NCBI GenBank assembly: GCA_032871835.1
Contig: CM065296.1
Span: 17,252,001 to 17,316,000 of the forward strand
DNA: 64,000 nucleotides
Source of the DNA: Dipteronia dyeriana
Lineage: Eukaryota; Streptophyta; Magnoliopsida; Sapindales; Sapindaceae
Reading direction: 5' to 3'
This document shows, in pieces, positions 33,988-45,299 of this stretch; the first letter of the stretch is position 1, and every line of letters begins with the position of its first letter. A model generated the notes under the pieces. That model did no database searches. It had not been told where the DNA came from and saw only the letters and a list, made by a program, of their open reading frames with translations. Position numbers and translations under genes: made by a program.

Positions 33988-34937
33988 TGTTAACGGAAAA
34001 TTTACTCGGGGTGAGAAATTTTAGCTAACACCCTCGAAACCGCTACGTGGAGGTGGCGGCCGGGGTAGATACTTTGTACCTACCTCGTGCCTGTCGAATA
34101 GTAGACTACAACGACGGCCGTGTTCTGATATCAAAATCTAGGCCTTGACTCATCTTTTTGTTTCTTTTCCTTCATTGACCCCCTTTTTTAGTGCATATTT
34201 GGGTGTATTTATACACAGTCCAAATAGGTTAAATTTGTGATTCTCCCGCCATTATTCTCTGAATCCCCTCCCTCCTTATAGGGTGAGACCTGTTATTTAA
34301 AATTCATTGACTTTGGATTAATGACGGAGTTGAGAATATCTCTGTTAGAGATAAGTTTGTTTCCTCTTTGGACTCAATCTCTTGCCCCACACATATGTGG
34401 CGATTTAATGTTTATTAGGTGTGGATATGATTATATGCCTTCATGGCGTGATTCTTCTAGGAGGTCGTCGAGTATGGTTTTCACTATTTCATGGGGTGAG
34501 GTAAATTCATGCCTTGGTTATGGTACTAGGGGCTCGGACCGACCTTCCCAGGTCCATTAGAGATTGGGATAACCCCATGTGCCCTCATTGGTGACAGCGG
34601 GGCTTTAGGCAAGCTTCCTACTACCTGTCCAGATTGGTCTAAATCTTCTCTCGTCTAGATGAGGCAATTATGAGATATGTGCCCATTAATTAACAGACTC
34701 TCACTTAGGTCTGTAGAGGATGACGGGCTTCTTGGGAGGTTACAAGGTAGTTTTGACATCGGGGAGCCTTGATTTGGTAAAATGAGCTCAATTCGTTTGT
34801 GTCGGGCTTCACCTTGGATGCTTCCTAAGTTCATTGACCTTTCCTCACTTCTTCCGGGTAGGTAATCTCAGGCTTGGAATCGGGTCAAGAAAGTGAAAAA
34901 TTTCTCTTTGGTCCCTAGCTAAATTTGGCTATTAACA
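33988..34937 (-). repeat. 3' LTR of G3
   Basis: 950 bp, TGTTAACGG...GCTATTAACA (plus-strand reading), with TATAAATA on the minus strand (34206-34213). It is shorter than the 5' LTR of the same element, lacking about 150 bp near its left end, which the 5' LTR keeps at about 40800-40915. Confidence 0.88.
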
Positions 34938-34952
34938 GAAGTCCCCTCTGAC
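34938..34952 (-). other. 3' polypurine tract of G3
   Basis: GTCAGAGGGGACTTC on the minus strand, directly before the LTR start; the same as in G2. Confidence 0.65.
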
Positions 34953-35313
34953 TTGAACAACAGTGATTGAGTTGGGGTTAGAGTCAGATTTCCTATTTTA
35001 ATCCAAAATTTTTCTTCCATTATCATTACCAAAAATCTCAGAGGAAACCTTCTCATTAATTGCATGAGTGATGTCGCGAGCATAGACTGGTGTAATTCCC
35101 CGAAACAATCTGGCTGTGCTATGGCTATTCCGGGTGTCGAGGCAATCCTATCGAAGATTTCGTAGATGTCTTCTATTTATACCCAACTCCTTCATCACTT
35201 TCTTCACATTTTTTTTTAAACTTCAAATTTTCAAAATTCCCTCTCTTTTGCTACCCTCTTCAGCTACGCTTATGTTCATTCTCTTTTCATCTGCCTCCAA
35301 ACCTTATTCCGTT

Positions 35314-37818
35314 ATGTCGAAAGTCAGCCATGACTCCGTTGATTTCCTTGTTGATGGTGCAGAAGTTTCTAGCCTTGCCTAGGGAAAATGGGCAAGAAAA
35401 GATTTCGACAGTGACGATTCTCCCCCGAACCCATAACGTCACCGGTCAAATAGAAACGTGGCCATAGGAACTGGGTTCACTAATCGACCTGACTATCCCT
35501 CAAGCTTGGTCGACAAAGGCTCTAACGAAGAAGAGAGGGACGACGTTGCTTGGAAGGATCAAGTCGTGGATGATGGCCCTCCTCTAGTGAGGCCTCTTCC
35601 CTATGACTTTAGGGTCATCCTAGATTCTACTGTTGATTCGCAATCAATTGACCGCCTGAGGTCCAAGTATGGTATTCATGACAACGTCTCTCTTCTAGTT
35701 CCCCAATGAAATTATGACATCTTCAATCCGCCCAAAGGCGTGCTCCCTATCCATGTATCGGCCTTTGAGAACTGGGTCAGGCTTCCTCTCTATCCCACCT
35801 TTCGACAGGCTCTCAGTGCCCTACAGCTAGAGCCTCTCCTGCTGATGCCTGGCTTCAAGAGGCACCTGATCGGCTTTCTCGTGCTGTGGAGGGAATAATG
35901 CGAGCTAAGCAAAGTTGCCAGGGAGCCCGGAGCAAAGGAGCTAGCGTACCTCTTTCAAATTTGAAGCCTGTCCGGAGCTTCACGAGGTCAGTTCTATGCC
36001 AAGGTAAAGAACAAGCTCAATTTCATCATCCCTGGTGGTTCGAGGAAGGACCTTGCTTGGAATGAGGAGTGGATCCTAGAGAGATATGACTGGGAAAGCT
36101 CAACCTTCATTGGAGGGCATGAGTTTGCGGTTCCCACGGCTTTCAATGATAAACCATCATGAGCCCGAGATTCCATACTCGTTGAGTTCGAATTTATGTT
36201 GAAGGCCATCTTTGTAAGGAATTACTTGAATTTGAAATTCCCAATTGCTGACCCTTTCTATTCTCGCAGAGTAAACCGCTATCTGTGAATCTCTGATGCT
36301 ACCCTTCATAAGTAACATTGAACCATCATATTTTGTTTTTGTTGACTAGTTCAATTCTAACAGCTTCTCCCTTCTCTCTTTTTTTTAACAGTTTTTGTTG
36401 TTGCTCCAGCTTCCCGTAAAGCCCAACAAGCTCGTGCCCCTCCCCCTTCTACCAAACCGAGTCGGGAATCCTTTGGCTTCTTCAAATAAAGGAGGGCCAA
36501 CTTTTCCAGATGGAGCTTCATTTGCTCTTGCTTTGTCCTCTTCCCAGTATAGGTCCAAGATGGTGGTCTTCGCATCGCGGGCTACTAAGGTGCGGGGTAA
36601 GAGGGCCCTTATTTCTTAGTCAGCTAACGCAGCAAGGGCAACTCCTGCTCTAGTTGTCCCTCCTCCAGCTTCTGCTCCTGTCACCCCCGCTTCCAACTTG
36701 TCAGACATTTCTATCTCTCCACCTACATTCCCAGCCGCCTGAGCTTTAAAAGGCCCCTAGGCTGGTGTTGAAGGGGTTCCTCATGTTCGCCCAAAAAATC
36801 AATCTGGGTCTAACACTCTAGACGAGGTCTTAGGGAAATTCGTTAATTCCTGCCTCGGAGGTAGTCTTTTTATAATGGCTTCATTGCCCGTAGAAATCCT
36901 GATCACCAAGGGGTCTACCCTTCTGGCTGAGGTAATCGTCATCTTTTATCTTCTTTTGTAATAGTTTGGTTCGTCACTTTCTAACTTGAACTCCTTTATA
37001 GGCCTTCAAATTCAACGTGGCCATTGGCCACCAGGTGGCCTATCTCGACGATTGGGCAACCAAAGCTGAAGCTAAAGCTGAGCGGGCCATGAAGTTGTTA
37101 GCGCGGGCTCAAGATCCAGTACAAGAGATGACCTCTACCTAAAAGAGGGAGGAGGCGGAGCTAGTCGAGTTTCATTGTGGCTATGAAATATTGAAGCGAT
37201 CTTTCAACTAAGAAACCCTCCAGTGTGAACATCGAGCAAGACAGCAGGACTTTTGGAAGGCTGATGTTAGGACGCTAGGAGTTGAGAACCAGGCCTTGCA
37301 TGATCTAGTGCCCAAGTTGTAAACGGAGGTGGATTCCTCCTTTAGTGACAGGTATTTTTAATCCTCCTTCCAGGTCGCCAAAGCCCTCCCTCTTCCTTTT
37401 GACCTCTCTAGTATCACCGGCTGGGACAGTGTGGAAATCATGACCAAGGCTGCAGAGATGTCTCTCCCTGATGGTGACGGAGCGGGTCAGTCTAGCTTAG
37501 TTGGAGCTAGGAAGCACCTTTAGCAAGGCCTAGCCTTTAAAACCCGAGGGGGATCTGCCAAAAACCTGGGTGGAGGTCCATAATCATCCTGAAGTGTCCT
37601 CAAAAGAAGAATTTAAGGTTGAGCATAAAAGGATAGAGTCTTTAGCAAGCCTTCTTAATGCAGCCATCCCTCTTGAAGTTATGGTGGTGGTTAATAAGGT
37701 TCTGGAAGAGGACCCAGCTGAGCAGCAGGCAATGGAGGATCCTTCGAAAGAGAGGGTAGCAGGCAAGGGCGGTCATGGTGAAGAACAACCTGAAGGAGGA
37801 ATAGCAGGAGAGGACTAA
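35314..37818 (+). pseudogene. Antisense gene of G3 (three exons)
   Basis: The ATG at 35314 starts MSKVSHDSVDF, 376 bp inside the LTR. Exon 1 (35314-36311) has several stops but keeps RPLPYDFRVILDST, GVLPIHVSAFENWVRLPLYP, LIGFLVLW and GQFYAKVKNKLNFIIPG, resembling the 'putative gypsy type transposon' family. Intron 1 runs 36312-36391 (GTAACA...TTTAACAG). Exon 2 is Pro/Ser/Ala-rich with the basic stretch ASRKAQQARAP. Intron 2 runs 36932-37001 (GTAATC...TTATAG). Exon 3 gives a charged coiled coil rich in Ala and Glu, then an acidic tail with LLNAAIPLEVMVVVN and EEDPAEQQA. Location, partners and function are unknown. Confidence 0.72.
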
Positions 37819-38369
37819 GAGGAATCTGGAGCCAGATACAGTCTTTTCAGCACTTAACTTTGCTGCCCGAAAAGAGGGGTGGGCATCCTGCTTTTATTTA
37901 TGTTATATCTAGTGAGCTTCTCTTTCACCATTCTTTCATCTTCTGTAGCCCGAAACCAGGGTTTGGGCTCTCTGCTTGATTACTGTAACCTTTCTAGGGG
38001 ATAGGCTCTCGTATCATTAATGAAGACTGGCTTTATATTTCATTCGTACTTGCTTCAATGAATTTTAACTTGACTGACATCTCATTACTTCATTCATGTT
38101 CTCGACATATATGCGACCTCTGAAATAACTTGACTTAATTGAATTTGGTGAAAAATAATAAATTTGTTTTAAGTGTGAAAGTAGACTGTTAGCTCGAGCT
38201 CTTAGCTCTCAGCTGAAACTTATAGATCGATGACTCTAGTGAGCAGTCCCCTTATATGATTTCAGGCTAATTTTCACCTGTCATAGTAAAAAACTATATG
38301 CACATGGAGGATTAGTAACCAGTAATAACTTGGACATTGGATTTTAGGTAAGAAAACTTTCCAAGCCCG
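37819..38369. other. 3' flank of the G3 antisense gene
   Basis: No gene. It shares GGGGTGGGCATCC, a CCAGGGTTTGGGCTC block and ATTAATGAAGA with G1 and G5; probably the 3' untranslated region of the antisense transcript followed by spacer. Confidence 0.5.
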
Positions 38370-38865
38370 GGTCCTTCTATGGGATTATAGCCTGACCGAG
38401 GCATTAGGAAGGCTTGACAGCTATTTTGGTCTCGAGGACTGGATGACAACTATGCTCTTACACTCAGACCCTTCTTGGGGGTGGCAGCCTGACTAAGGCA
38501 TAAGGAGGGTTATCTAGCTATTTCCTGGTCTCGAGATCTAGATGGCACCTATGCTCTTACACGTAGACCTTTCTTAGGGGTTGTAGCCCGACCAAGGCAT
38601 CAGGAGGGCTATCTAGCTATTTCCTGGTCTCGAGATCTATATGGCAACTATGCTCTTAAACTCAGACCCTTCTTGGGGGTAGTAGCCCAACCAAGGCATT
38701 AGGAGGTCTATCTATCTATTTCCCTGTCTCGAGATCTGGAGGGCAACTATGCTTTTACACTCAAACCCTTCCTGGTAGGGGGTGTGCCCGACCGAGGCAT
38801 CAAGAATAGCGAGGGGGCTTCCCCGGCTAATCCCTGGTCTTGAGGTGTTTATGTCGAATTTACCC
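38370..38865. repeat. 99-bp minisatellite of G3
   Basis: Units start at 38370, 38469, 38568, 38667 and 38766, exactly 99 bp apart, the last partial. The unit is the same as in G1 (GGCTATCTAGCTATTTCC, GCAACTATGCTCTTACACTC). Confidence 0.93.
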
Positions 38866-39014
38866 GTGTAGACCCTAACTAGATATGGAGAAATTAATGC
38901 AGTATATAATCAAAGATGGAGAAAGTAGACTTTATTGATAAAAAAAATGAAGTACATTGTTGTTGGGGATTTTATTGAAACCTAAATGGAGGTAGTTTGC
39001 TCACAAGTCCCTTA

Positions 39015-39205
39015 TTTAATGATAGTACTTATTCAGGTGATCTGTATTCTAGGTGTGATCAATGGGTCGGCCATCCAAGTCTTCAAGCTTGTATGCCCCG
39101 TTGTGGACCACTATCTTTACCAAGTAAGGTCTTTCCCAGTTGGGTTCTAGGACTTCATCGGACCTCTTCCTTGTATTCGAGGTCACTTTTCTAAGAACTT
39201 ATCCC
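39015..39205 (-). pseudogene. Integrase C-terminal remnant of G3
   Basis: The reverse complement matches the last ~190 bp of the integrase region of G1 (2091-2270) and G5 (61706-61880), including the DHxxNTDHL tail just before the stop. Homology ends at about 39205, where the pol deletion begins. Confidence 0.8.
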
Positions 39206-39273
39206 CTTATTGATAATTTAAATATAAATTTTACTTTTCAAATATAGATATGATCAATATTTTTTTAAAAGTT
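39206..39273. other. AT-rich filler at the G3 pol deletion
   Basis: 68 bp of AT-rich sequence (AATTTAAATATAAATTTTAC...) unlike either flank separates integrase from gag. Such filler is typical of end joining after a double-strand break. Confidence 0.55.
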
Positions 39274-40620
39274 TAAGCTTGCTTAGGTCTGGGAGCTTCC
39301 TTCTTCTGGCGCTTCGTCGTTCTCATATAGCCATGCTTCTTCTTGACCTTGAGTTGTTCATCGATTTCGACTTGCTCTAGAGCCCGATCATAGGCCTTCT
39401 GGTAGGTATTTGGAGGTCGTTTGACACATGATAGGAAAAGATTACCTGCCCACAGCTTCCGCTAGAAGTTGGCAAGAGTTTTTTTCTCAGCGACCATCAT
39501 GATGACTTCCGTGTGGAAGCGTTCCACATATGACCGGATTATCTCACCTCGCTCCTGGATCACATACTATAGGTGTATGGGATCCTTTGGATACGGTTTG
39601 ACCCCTTCGAACTGCGAGTAGAATCTGTTGACAGTTTTGTGAAAGAATCCACTCTACCAGTAGGCAGCTTCCTAAACCAAGTATTTGCGTAGTCTGTCAG
39701 GGTAGTAGGGAACATCCTACACTTGGTAGCCTTTGTGGTATTCTGTACTTCCATCTGCTAGACAAAGCATTCCAGGTGGCTCAAGGGTCTTCTATTCCAA
39801 AAAAATTATCTGTTGGCAGCTTGATTTTTGGCGGGAGCTCCGCCTCTCTGATCCTTCTGATGAAGGGAGCAATTCATCTCGCTTAAAAGATCCTTCTTGT
39901 CCTCCTTGTACTTTTCGTTCTTTATCGACTGGATCTCTTTCTATAGCTTTACTAGTTGACCTCTCGGTTGCATGTTCCCTAGTTTTTTTGAGTTAACCTC
40001 GAACTGCTTGGTGTCAGATCCCTCTAATGAACTGGTGATATCTACCCTGTCCTATCTATGAATGGGATCTGCATAAGGGCTTCGCTGGCTACCTTCCCCT
40101 CTAGCCCGGGCTTCCCTCCTTGGAGTCACTGGGCGAGGAGCCTCTCGCTGCTCCTGGGGCAAGGAGTCCACTGCAGATTTAACTTGTTTAGGCAGGTAAT
40201 GTGATTGTCTTCCAGGAACCAGGGGCATGAGCCCTTGCCTATCCTAGATAGAAGGTTGAGGCCCGATTCTATCATAGTCTGGCTCTGGAGGAGGTCCTAG
40301 GCGATTGAAGGTTGGCTGCCTGGCTCCGGGCTTCAGACTCCGGGCCTGCTCAGCTGTCCTTGAGTGTTGGGATTTGCTGGTTGAACCGTAATGGCCTCGG
40401 TGAGCAGGCGAAGGCGTACGTTCTCCATAAAGGCTGTTGTTTGTTGGTCGAACGCGGCCAGGCTTATCATAGGAGGACTAGAAGCCCACGTAGCGGTTGG
40501 CTGGTCCGAAACTTGGTTGTGGCATCCGGATTCTCTCCCATTCTTTAGGGTCTTTCGTGTTGATGAAGCCGAAGGTTGTCTTGAAGCTTCGGGCTGCCCC
40601 TGGGAGGAGCGGAGCCTCAT
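39274..40620 (-). pseudogene. gag of G3, degraded
   Basis: The N-terminal frame (40620-40333) starts MRLRSSQGQPEASRQ right after an AG that could be a splice acceptor (TTTGCAG). The piece 39754-39560 has CRMFPTTLTDYANTWFRKLP, the core of the Retrotrans_gag domain. The knuckle and everything behind it are missing because of the pol deletion. Stops and shifts are frequent. Confidence 0.75.
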
Positions 40621-40682
40621 AATTCCTGCAAATTACAAACATGTAACTGTTAATTTCATTAACATGGTCGTGGGTTCGATTA

Positions 40683-40702
40683 CCACAGACAACGCCAGAA
40701 AG
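40683..40702 (-). other. Primer-binding site region of G3
   Basis: On the minus strand TTTCTGGCGTTGTCTGTGG follows the LTR end; compare G2 at 30551-30569. Confidence 0.55.
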
Positions 40703-41858
40703 TGTTAACAAAAAATTTACTCATGGTGAGAAATTCCAATTAATACCCATGGAGGTGGTGGCCGCGGTTGGTACCTTTGATACCTAACTTGCTCGAACAA
40801 AGGTAGGTGTTTAAATGTGAATACAATGAGAATTGGAATATAGCTCTTTATTATAGATCATGTATGTTGTATAAAAATTTCTCATATACTCTCAATTTTG
40901 CTGGATATAGTAGGGTGGCAATCTCTTGTCTGTCGAATAGTAGAATACAATGATGGTCGTGTTCTAAAGTTAGAATTTAGGCCGAAGCCGACTCTCTCTT
41001 ACTTTTTTATGTTACTTGTTCCATCAGGTCTCCCGTTTTTTGGCAATCATGCTTGGGCATATTTATAGATGGTCCGAATAGGTTAAACTTGTGAATCTCC
41101 CACCCTGATTCTCTCAATTCATTCCCTCCTTATCGGGTGGGATATTTTATTTAAAAGTCATTGACTTTGGCTTAATGACGGAGTTAAGAATATCTTTGGT
41201 AGAGATAAGTTTGTTTCCTTTTTGAACTATTGCCCAGCACGTACGCGGTCATTTATCGTTCATTACATTGTAGATATGATCCTATGTACCTTCAAGGTGT
41301 GACTCCCCATGGAGGTTGTCGAGCATGGTGTTTGCTCCCTTAAAGTGTGGGAGAGGTATATATGTGTCTTGGTACTAGGAGCTTGGCCTGACCTTTCCTC
41401 ATTCACTTGGAGCTTGATATGGCTCTGTAAGCACCCTTTGGTGGTAACGGAGTTTTGGCGAGCTCCCTCCTTCTTATCCAGCTAGGTTCGAAGCCTCTTT
41501 TGGCGAAGTGGAGCGATGCTATAGCGTGAACCTGATGTCTTTATAGATCCTTTTTACGTCTGGAGAGAACAACGGGCTTCTAGGGAGGTTATGAGGTAGT
41601 TTCGAGCTCGGGGAGTCTGGACTGTCATGCGTCGGGCTTCCCTTGAATTCTTGTTTGGGTGTAGGGAGCTCGATCCGATCATATCGGGCTCCTCCCTGGG
41701 TGTTTCTAGAGCTCGTCGACTCTTCCTCGCATCTACAGGGTGGCTCCACAGCTTACCCCTAGGACTCATGGTTCCATGGTGGGTAATCTCGGGCTTGGAT
41801 CCGGGCTAGGAGAGTGGAAAATTTCGCTTTTGACCCTAGCAAAATTTGGCTATTAACA
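40703..41858 (-). repeat. 5' LTR of G3
   Basis: 1156 bp, TGTTAACAAAAAA...GCTATTAACA (plus-strand reading), TATAAATA on the minus strand (41060-41067). An AT-repeat tract follows directly. Confidence 0.9.
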
Positions 41859-41954
41859 TATATATATATATATGCTTTATATAATAATATTTATAATATA
41901 TTTTATAATGCAATATATGTATATGATATATATTATATAATATATAATAATATT
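41859..41954. repeat. AT-rich microsatellite, left part
   Basis: (TA)n and ATAATA words between the G3 LTR and the G4 insertion. It continues at 52067-52221 beyond G4; ATATT at 41950-41954 is the left G4 target duplication. Confidence 0.88.
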
Positions 41955-42796
41955 TGTTATTTGTATATCTTATTGAATGTACACGTCACCGATTGATAAG
42001 ACAATCCCTTAAAAAGATCGCCAAATGGGCATCTGAGCTGGCAATTGGAAGAAACCATCCAAGACATCACTAAGAAATAAAAACCCGAGTAAGTCTGAAC
42101 ACGAGTACTCGGCACACTATGTTCTACTAGGGACATCATAAGAAACCCGAGTAAAGAAGTTCAGCAAATGATTCACATATGTGGGTAAACCCAAGAATCA
42201 TACTCCAATACGCACAACCTTCGTGTGAAAAAGAGTTTCTAGAAGGATAAAACACCAGATAGGAAACAAGTTCAAATCAAGAAATAACTCAATTCTTTTA
42301 GAAGACTGCATCGAATAGGAAATGAGTTCTATAACGGACTATGCCACCAGAATCCCATTAAGATTCAAACTCGATCTTCACAAGGTCTCGGAAATAGGAA
42401 AGGAGATAAAGACGACTTCAACAAGCAGCCAATCTTAATTAAAATACAATTCCTTTTTCTTACATGTACATCAAGGATTAGGGTTCTATGCAGGTATAAA
42501 TAGACCCATAATCTTACTGTAAAAAGATAGATTCCTATACGACATAAAAAGTGAGACAAAAGAAATCATTGCAAGAGAGAGACAAGAGAGATCGACGTAA
42601 TTCTTCATTTAATTAGTGGATTTGGCTTGGTTGTGCGTTCAACCACCAGTGGATGTTTCTCCGATCATCAGAGTTTTACCATGTAAACTTGTGTCATAAT
42701 AACTTCAATTGCATTCTCTTTCTCTCTCTCTCTTAACAGGTCATAACCAAACCCAACGTTGTTGACTTTCTCATTCGTCGAGAAATTGACGTCACA
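41955..42796 (+). repeat. 5' LTR of G4
   Basis: 842 bp from TGTTATTTGT to GACGTCACA. TATAAATAG at 42495-42503 is a canonical plant TATA box. A CT repeat lies at about 42718-42735. Confidence 0.94.
42495..42503 (+). promoter_or_regulatory. TATA box of G4 5' LTR
   Basis: TATAAATAG, conserved at 51762-51770 in the 3' LTR. Confidence 0.75.
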
Positions 42797-42815
42797 ATTG
42801 GCGCTAGCAGAGGGG
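42797..42815 (+). other. Primer-binding site of G4
   Basis: ATTGGCGCTAGCAGAGGG begins right after the LTR; TGGCGC is the usual start of Tat primer-binding sites. Confidence 0.7.
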
Positions 42816-42840
42816 GTTGAACCTCTGATCTGTTTAATCA

Positions 42841-44640
42841 ATGGCTGGTAACGAAAGCAAAGATAGTTCTAGAGATATCTGAAAATCTCCAGATGATGCT
42901 CATATAGGTGGGACCACTTAGGACCCCACAATCACTAGGAACTGACCGATACCCCTAGCTGGCATTTAGTAAGTTCCTCCCACCAGCGAAGATATAACGT
43001 GTCGTTTCCGTGATACATTGCAATAGTTGCTAACGGATGCAGCGCAAGAAGGAATAGACCTATTGGCCGTAGGAGAGGTGCAACAGCTGAATTCTTCATC
43101 ACCTTCTAGGCTCCGATCGGTTATAGTTCGGCCGAAGCCAGACTGAGGGTACGACACGTAACCAAGACAAGGATCGTGAAACGCCCGTATAGGAACGGCC
43201 ATACCAAAAGCAGAGCCATGGTCAGGTGAGCCATGATAGGCACTGTAAATATGACCGGCCTAGAGATCGATCATCGTCATCAGTGGATAGTGATCGACAT
43301 CGACGTAAACATCATCGTGGGACCATACGTTTACAAGGTTTGGCTCGTGAGAGTCGAGGATAGAATGAAGAGCAGATGGTGACAGGTATGACGGTCACGT
43401 GATGGGTCGACCTTCGAGAAGAACCAGTGGATGATAGAGATATCGTAATCAGGATCCTGGCCTAGGAAGTCGAGAATAACAGACACCAGATGGATGTGCT
43501 GATTAGGCGATATGGATACAATGAATTGTCTGACGATGATCCTGTGAATTCCCTTCTCGGAGAGATTCAGGATGCCAGACGTGGAACAGTTCAAGAAGGT
43601 TACAGATCCTAAAGAACACAACAGACGATATAAAAGCGCTATGTCCCAGTATGCCCATAACAACCCTTTGTTGTGTCTCAACTTTCCATAAACTCTTGGA
43701 GACACGAGCTCAAGATGGTTCGGGAGATTGCCTCCGGCAAGTATTGGGAGTTTCAGCAAGTTGAGCAGAAGCTTGTCAAGATAATTCTTAAGCAATGTAT
43801 ATAGGAAAAAGTTAATGGCTTACCTTTCTAAGCTGAAGGGAAAGACGAGTCGCTAAAAAATACCTAGGGAGATTTGGCCAAGCGGTTTCAGAAATTGGCA
43901 GCGTAAATGACGAAGCAATAATCTCAGTTTTCATAAATAACTTACTGAATGGGCGACTGCCCTTCAACTTAAGGAGAGCTCGATTAACGAGATGTGTAGA
44001 CATGATGGATATGGCTGGAGGATATGCATTAGCCGAAGAAGAAGAGTTCGCAACAAGAGGTTGCTACATGCATGGAGGAAGACCCGAACAAAAGGATGTC
44101 GAGTGAAAGCTACAGAACCATAAAGGAATACAAAAAAGAAATAGCAAAAAAAGAAGCAAATACGAACTACATCAAAAATCGGGAAGAAATTTTTGTTATA
44201 TTAGAAGAAAAGAATCTGGTGAAGGAGCCGTGTAGGCAGTCACAGTTTGCTCGACGAGACACGACAAAATATTTTAGGTTCCGTAGAGATACCGATCATG
44301 AGACCTCCAAATGTTACTAGCTTAGAGATTACATAGAATCCCTTATCCGAGAATGACATCTGCAAGATATAATCCTGAAAAAAGATGAGAAGTCAGAATT
44401 AAGAAATAAACCAAGGCAGAAGATCATAACTCTTGTCAGAATAAAAGGGCTAGTTTCGACACAAATGAAGTAATATAGACTATCTTTGGAGGACCATCAA
44501 CTGGAAGAAGCAATCGAGAGCGGAGATAGGAAATCCGAGAAGCGGTGGAAGCAAGGCAGAATTTTGATGTTAATTCCTTCCGGCCTGACCCGAAAGAATA
44601 AAGGAAGGATGGGACCTGATAGTATTCACTGAAGCTTACT
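42841..44640 (+). pseudogene. gag of G4, heavily decayed
   Basis: The likely start is ATG at 42841 (MAGNESKDSSRD), followed by many stops. Recognisable parts are a capsid-like stretch near 43860-44060 and the piece 44072-44320 ending YFRFRRDTDHETSKCY, a Tat knuckle whose first Cys and first His are replaced by Phe and Arg. LRDYIESLI follows, as in other Tat gags. RNA binding would be lost. Confidence 0.72.
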
Positions 44641-45299
44641 CACATGGGGTCGACGTCCAACCGAATGACGCTTTCTTCATAAGTGCCCGAATTGGCCATA
44701 GAGAAGTCAGAAGAATTTTAGTAGACAATGGTAGCTCGACAGACATCCTCAATGTGGCTGTTTATGTTCAGCTCAGATTGGATCGAAAGGACTTGTAACC
44801 TTTCCATACCCCACACAGAGGATTTAAGGGAGTCGAGGTTAGGTCTCTCGAGATAGCAAAGCTACTTGTGAAGATCAGAGTAGCTCCTTGCCAGAAAACA
44901 GTATTACTCGACTTTGTAGTGGTAGATCTTGACAACTGGCCTTATAATGCGCTATTAGGTCGACCTTTCCTGAACAAAACAAAGGCGATAACAACTACCT
45001 ATGCATTGATGATCAAGTTCCCAACTGAATGAGGGGTAGAAACAATCAAAGGGTCGCAGGAGATGGCCAAAAGAGCTAATCTCCCTACTTACAAAGACAG
45101 AGATAATAGTGAGCACCAAGTATGCACTCTAACTCAAATAGATCAAATCAAGCAACAATCACTGTTGTTCGAGTTTGATCCAAGGGAAGAACTGGAGACA
45201 TCAAAGAGTGAACCAATAGAGGAGGTTATCTTAAAGGGAGATGAACCAGATAAGAATGTCAAAATCGGGGCCAACTTAGTAGAAAGGTTAAGCTAGATC
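44641..45299 (+). pseudogene. Protease region of G4
   Basis: ILVDNGSSTDIL near 44725 is the Tat-type aspartic protease site, where the Thr of the usual DTG is Asn, a form common in this lineage. FVVVDLDNWPYNALLGRPFL near 44920 is the second half. After a stop near 45032, a mostly polar linker (45063-45293, MAKRANLPTYKDRD...) leads to reverse transcriptase. Confidence 0.82.

Larger units (their letters stand above)
33988..41858 (-). mobile_element. G3: pol-deleted Tat element retaining the antisense gene
   Basis: Both LTRs are present (33988-34937 and 40703-41858), with polypurine tract, full-length antisense gene (35314-37818), 99-bp array, the last ~190 bp of integrase (39015-39205), a 68-bp AT-rich filler, and most of gag (39274-40620) up to the primer-binding site. 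Protease, reverse transcriptase, both RNases H and most of integrase are gone. It could only move with help from another element. A 5-bp target duplication cannot be confirmed, as both flanks are AT repeats (ATATT versus TATAT). Confidence 0.87.

Noticed and set aside
38370..38865. Possible CRISPR array
   Set aside because: The 99-bp units are contiguous with no unique spacers, and the context is a plant retrotransposon.
43331..43795. 154-codon minus-strand open frame in G4
   Set aside because: It lies opposite to the decayed gag of G4, has no recognisable domain and no context; an antisense shadow.
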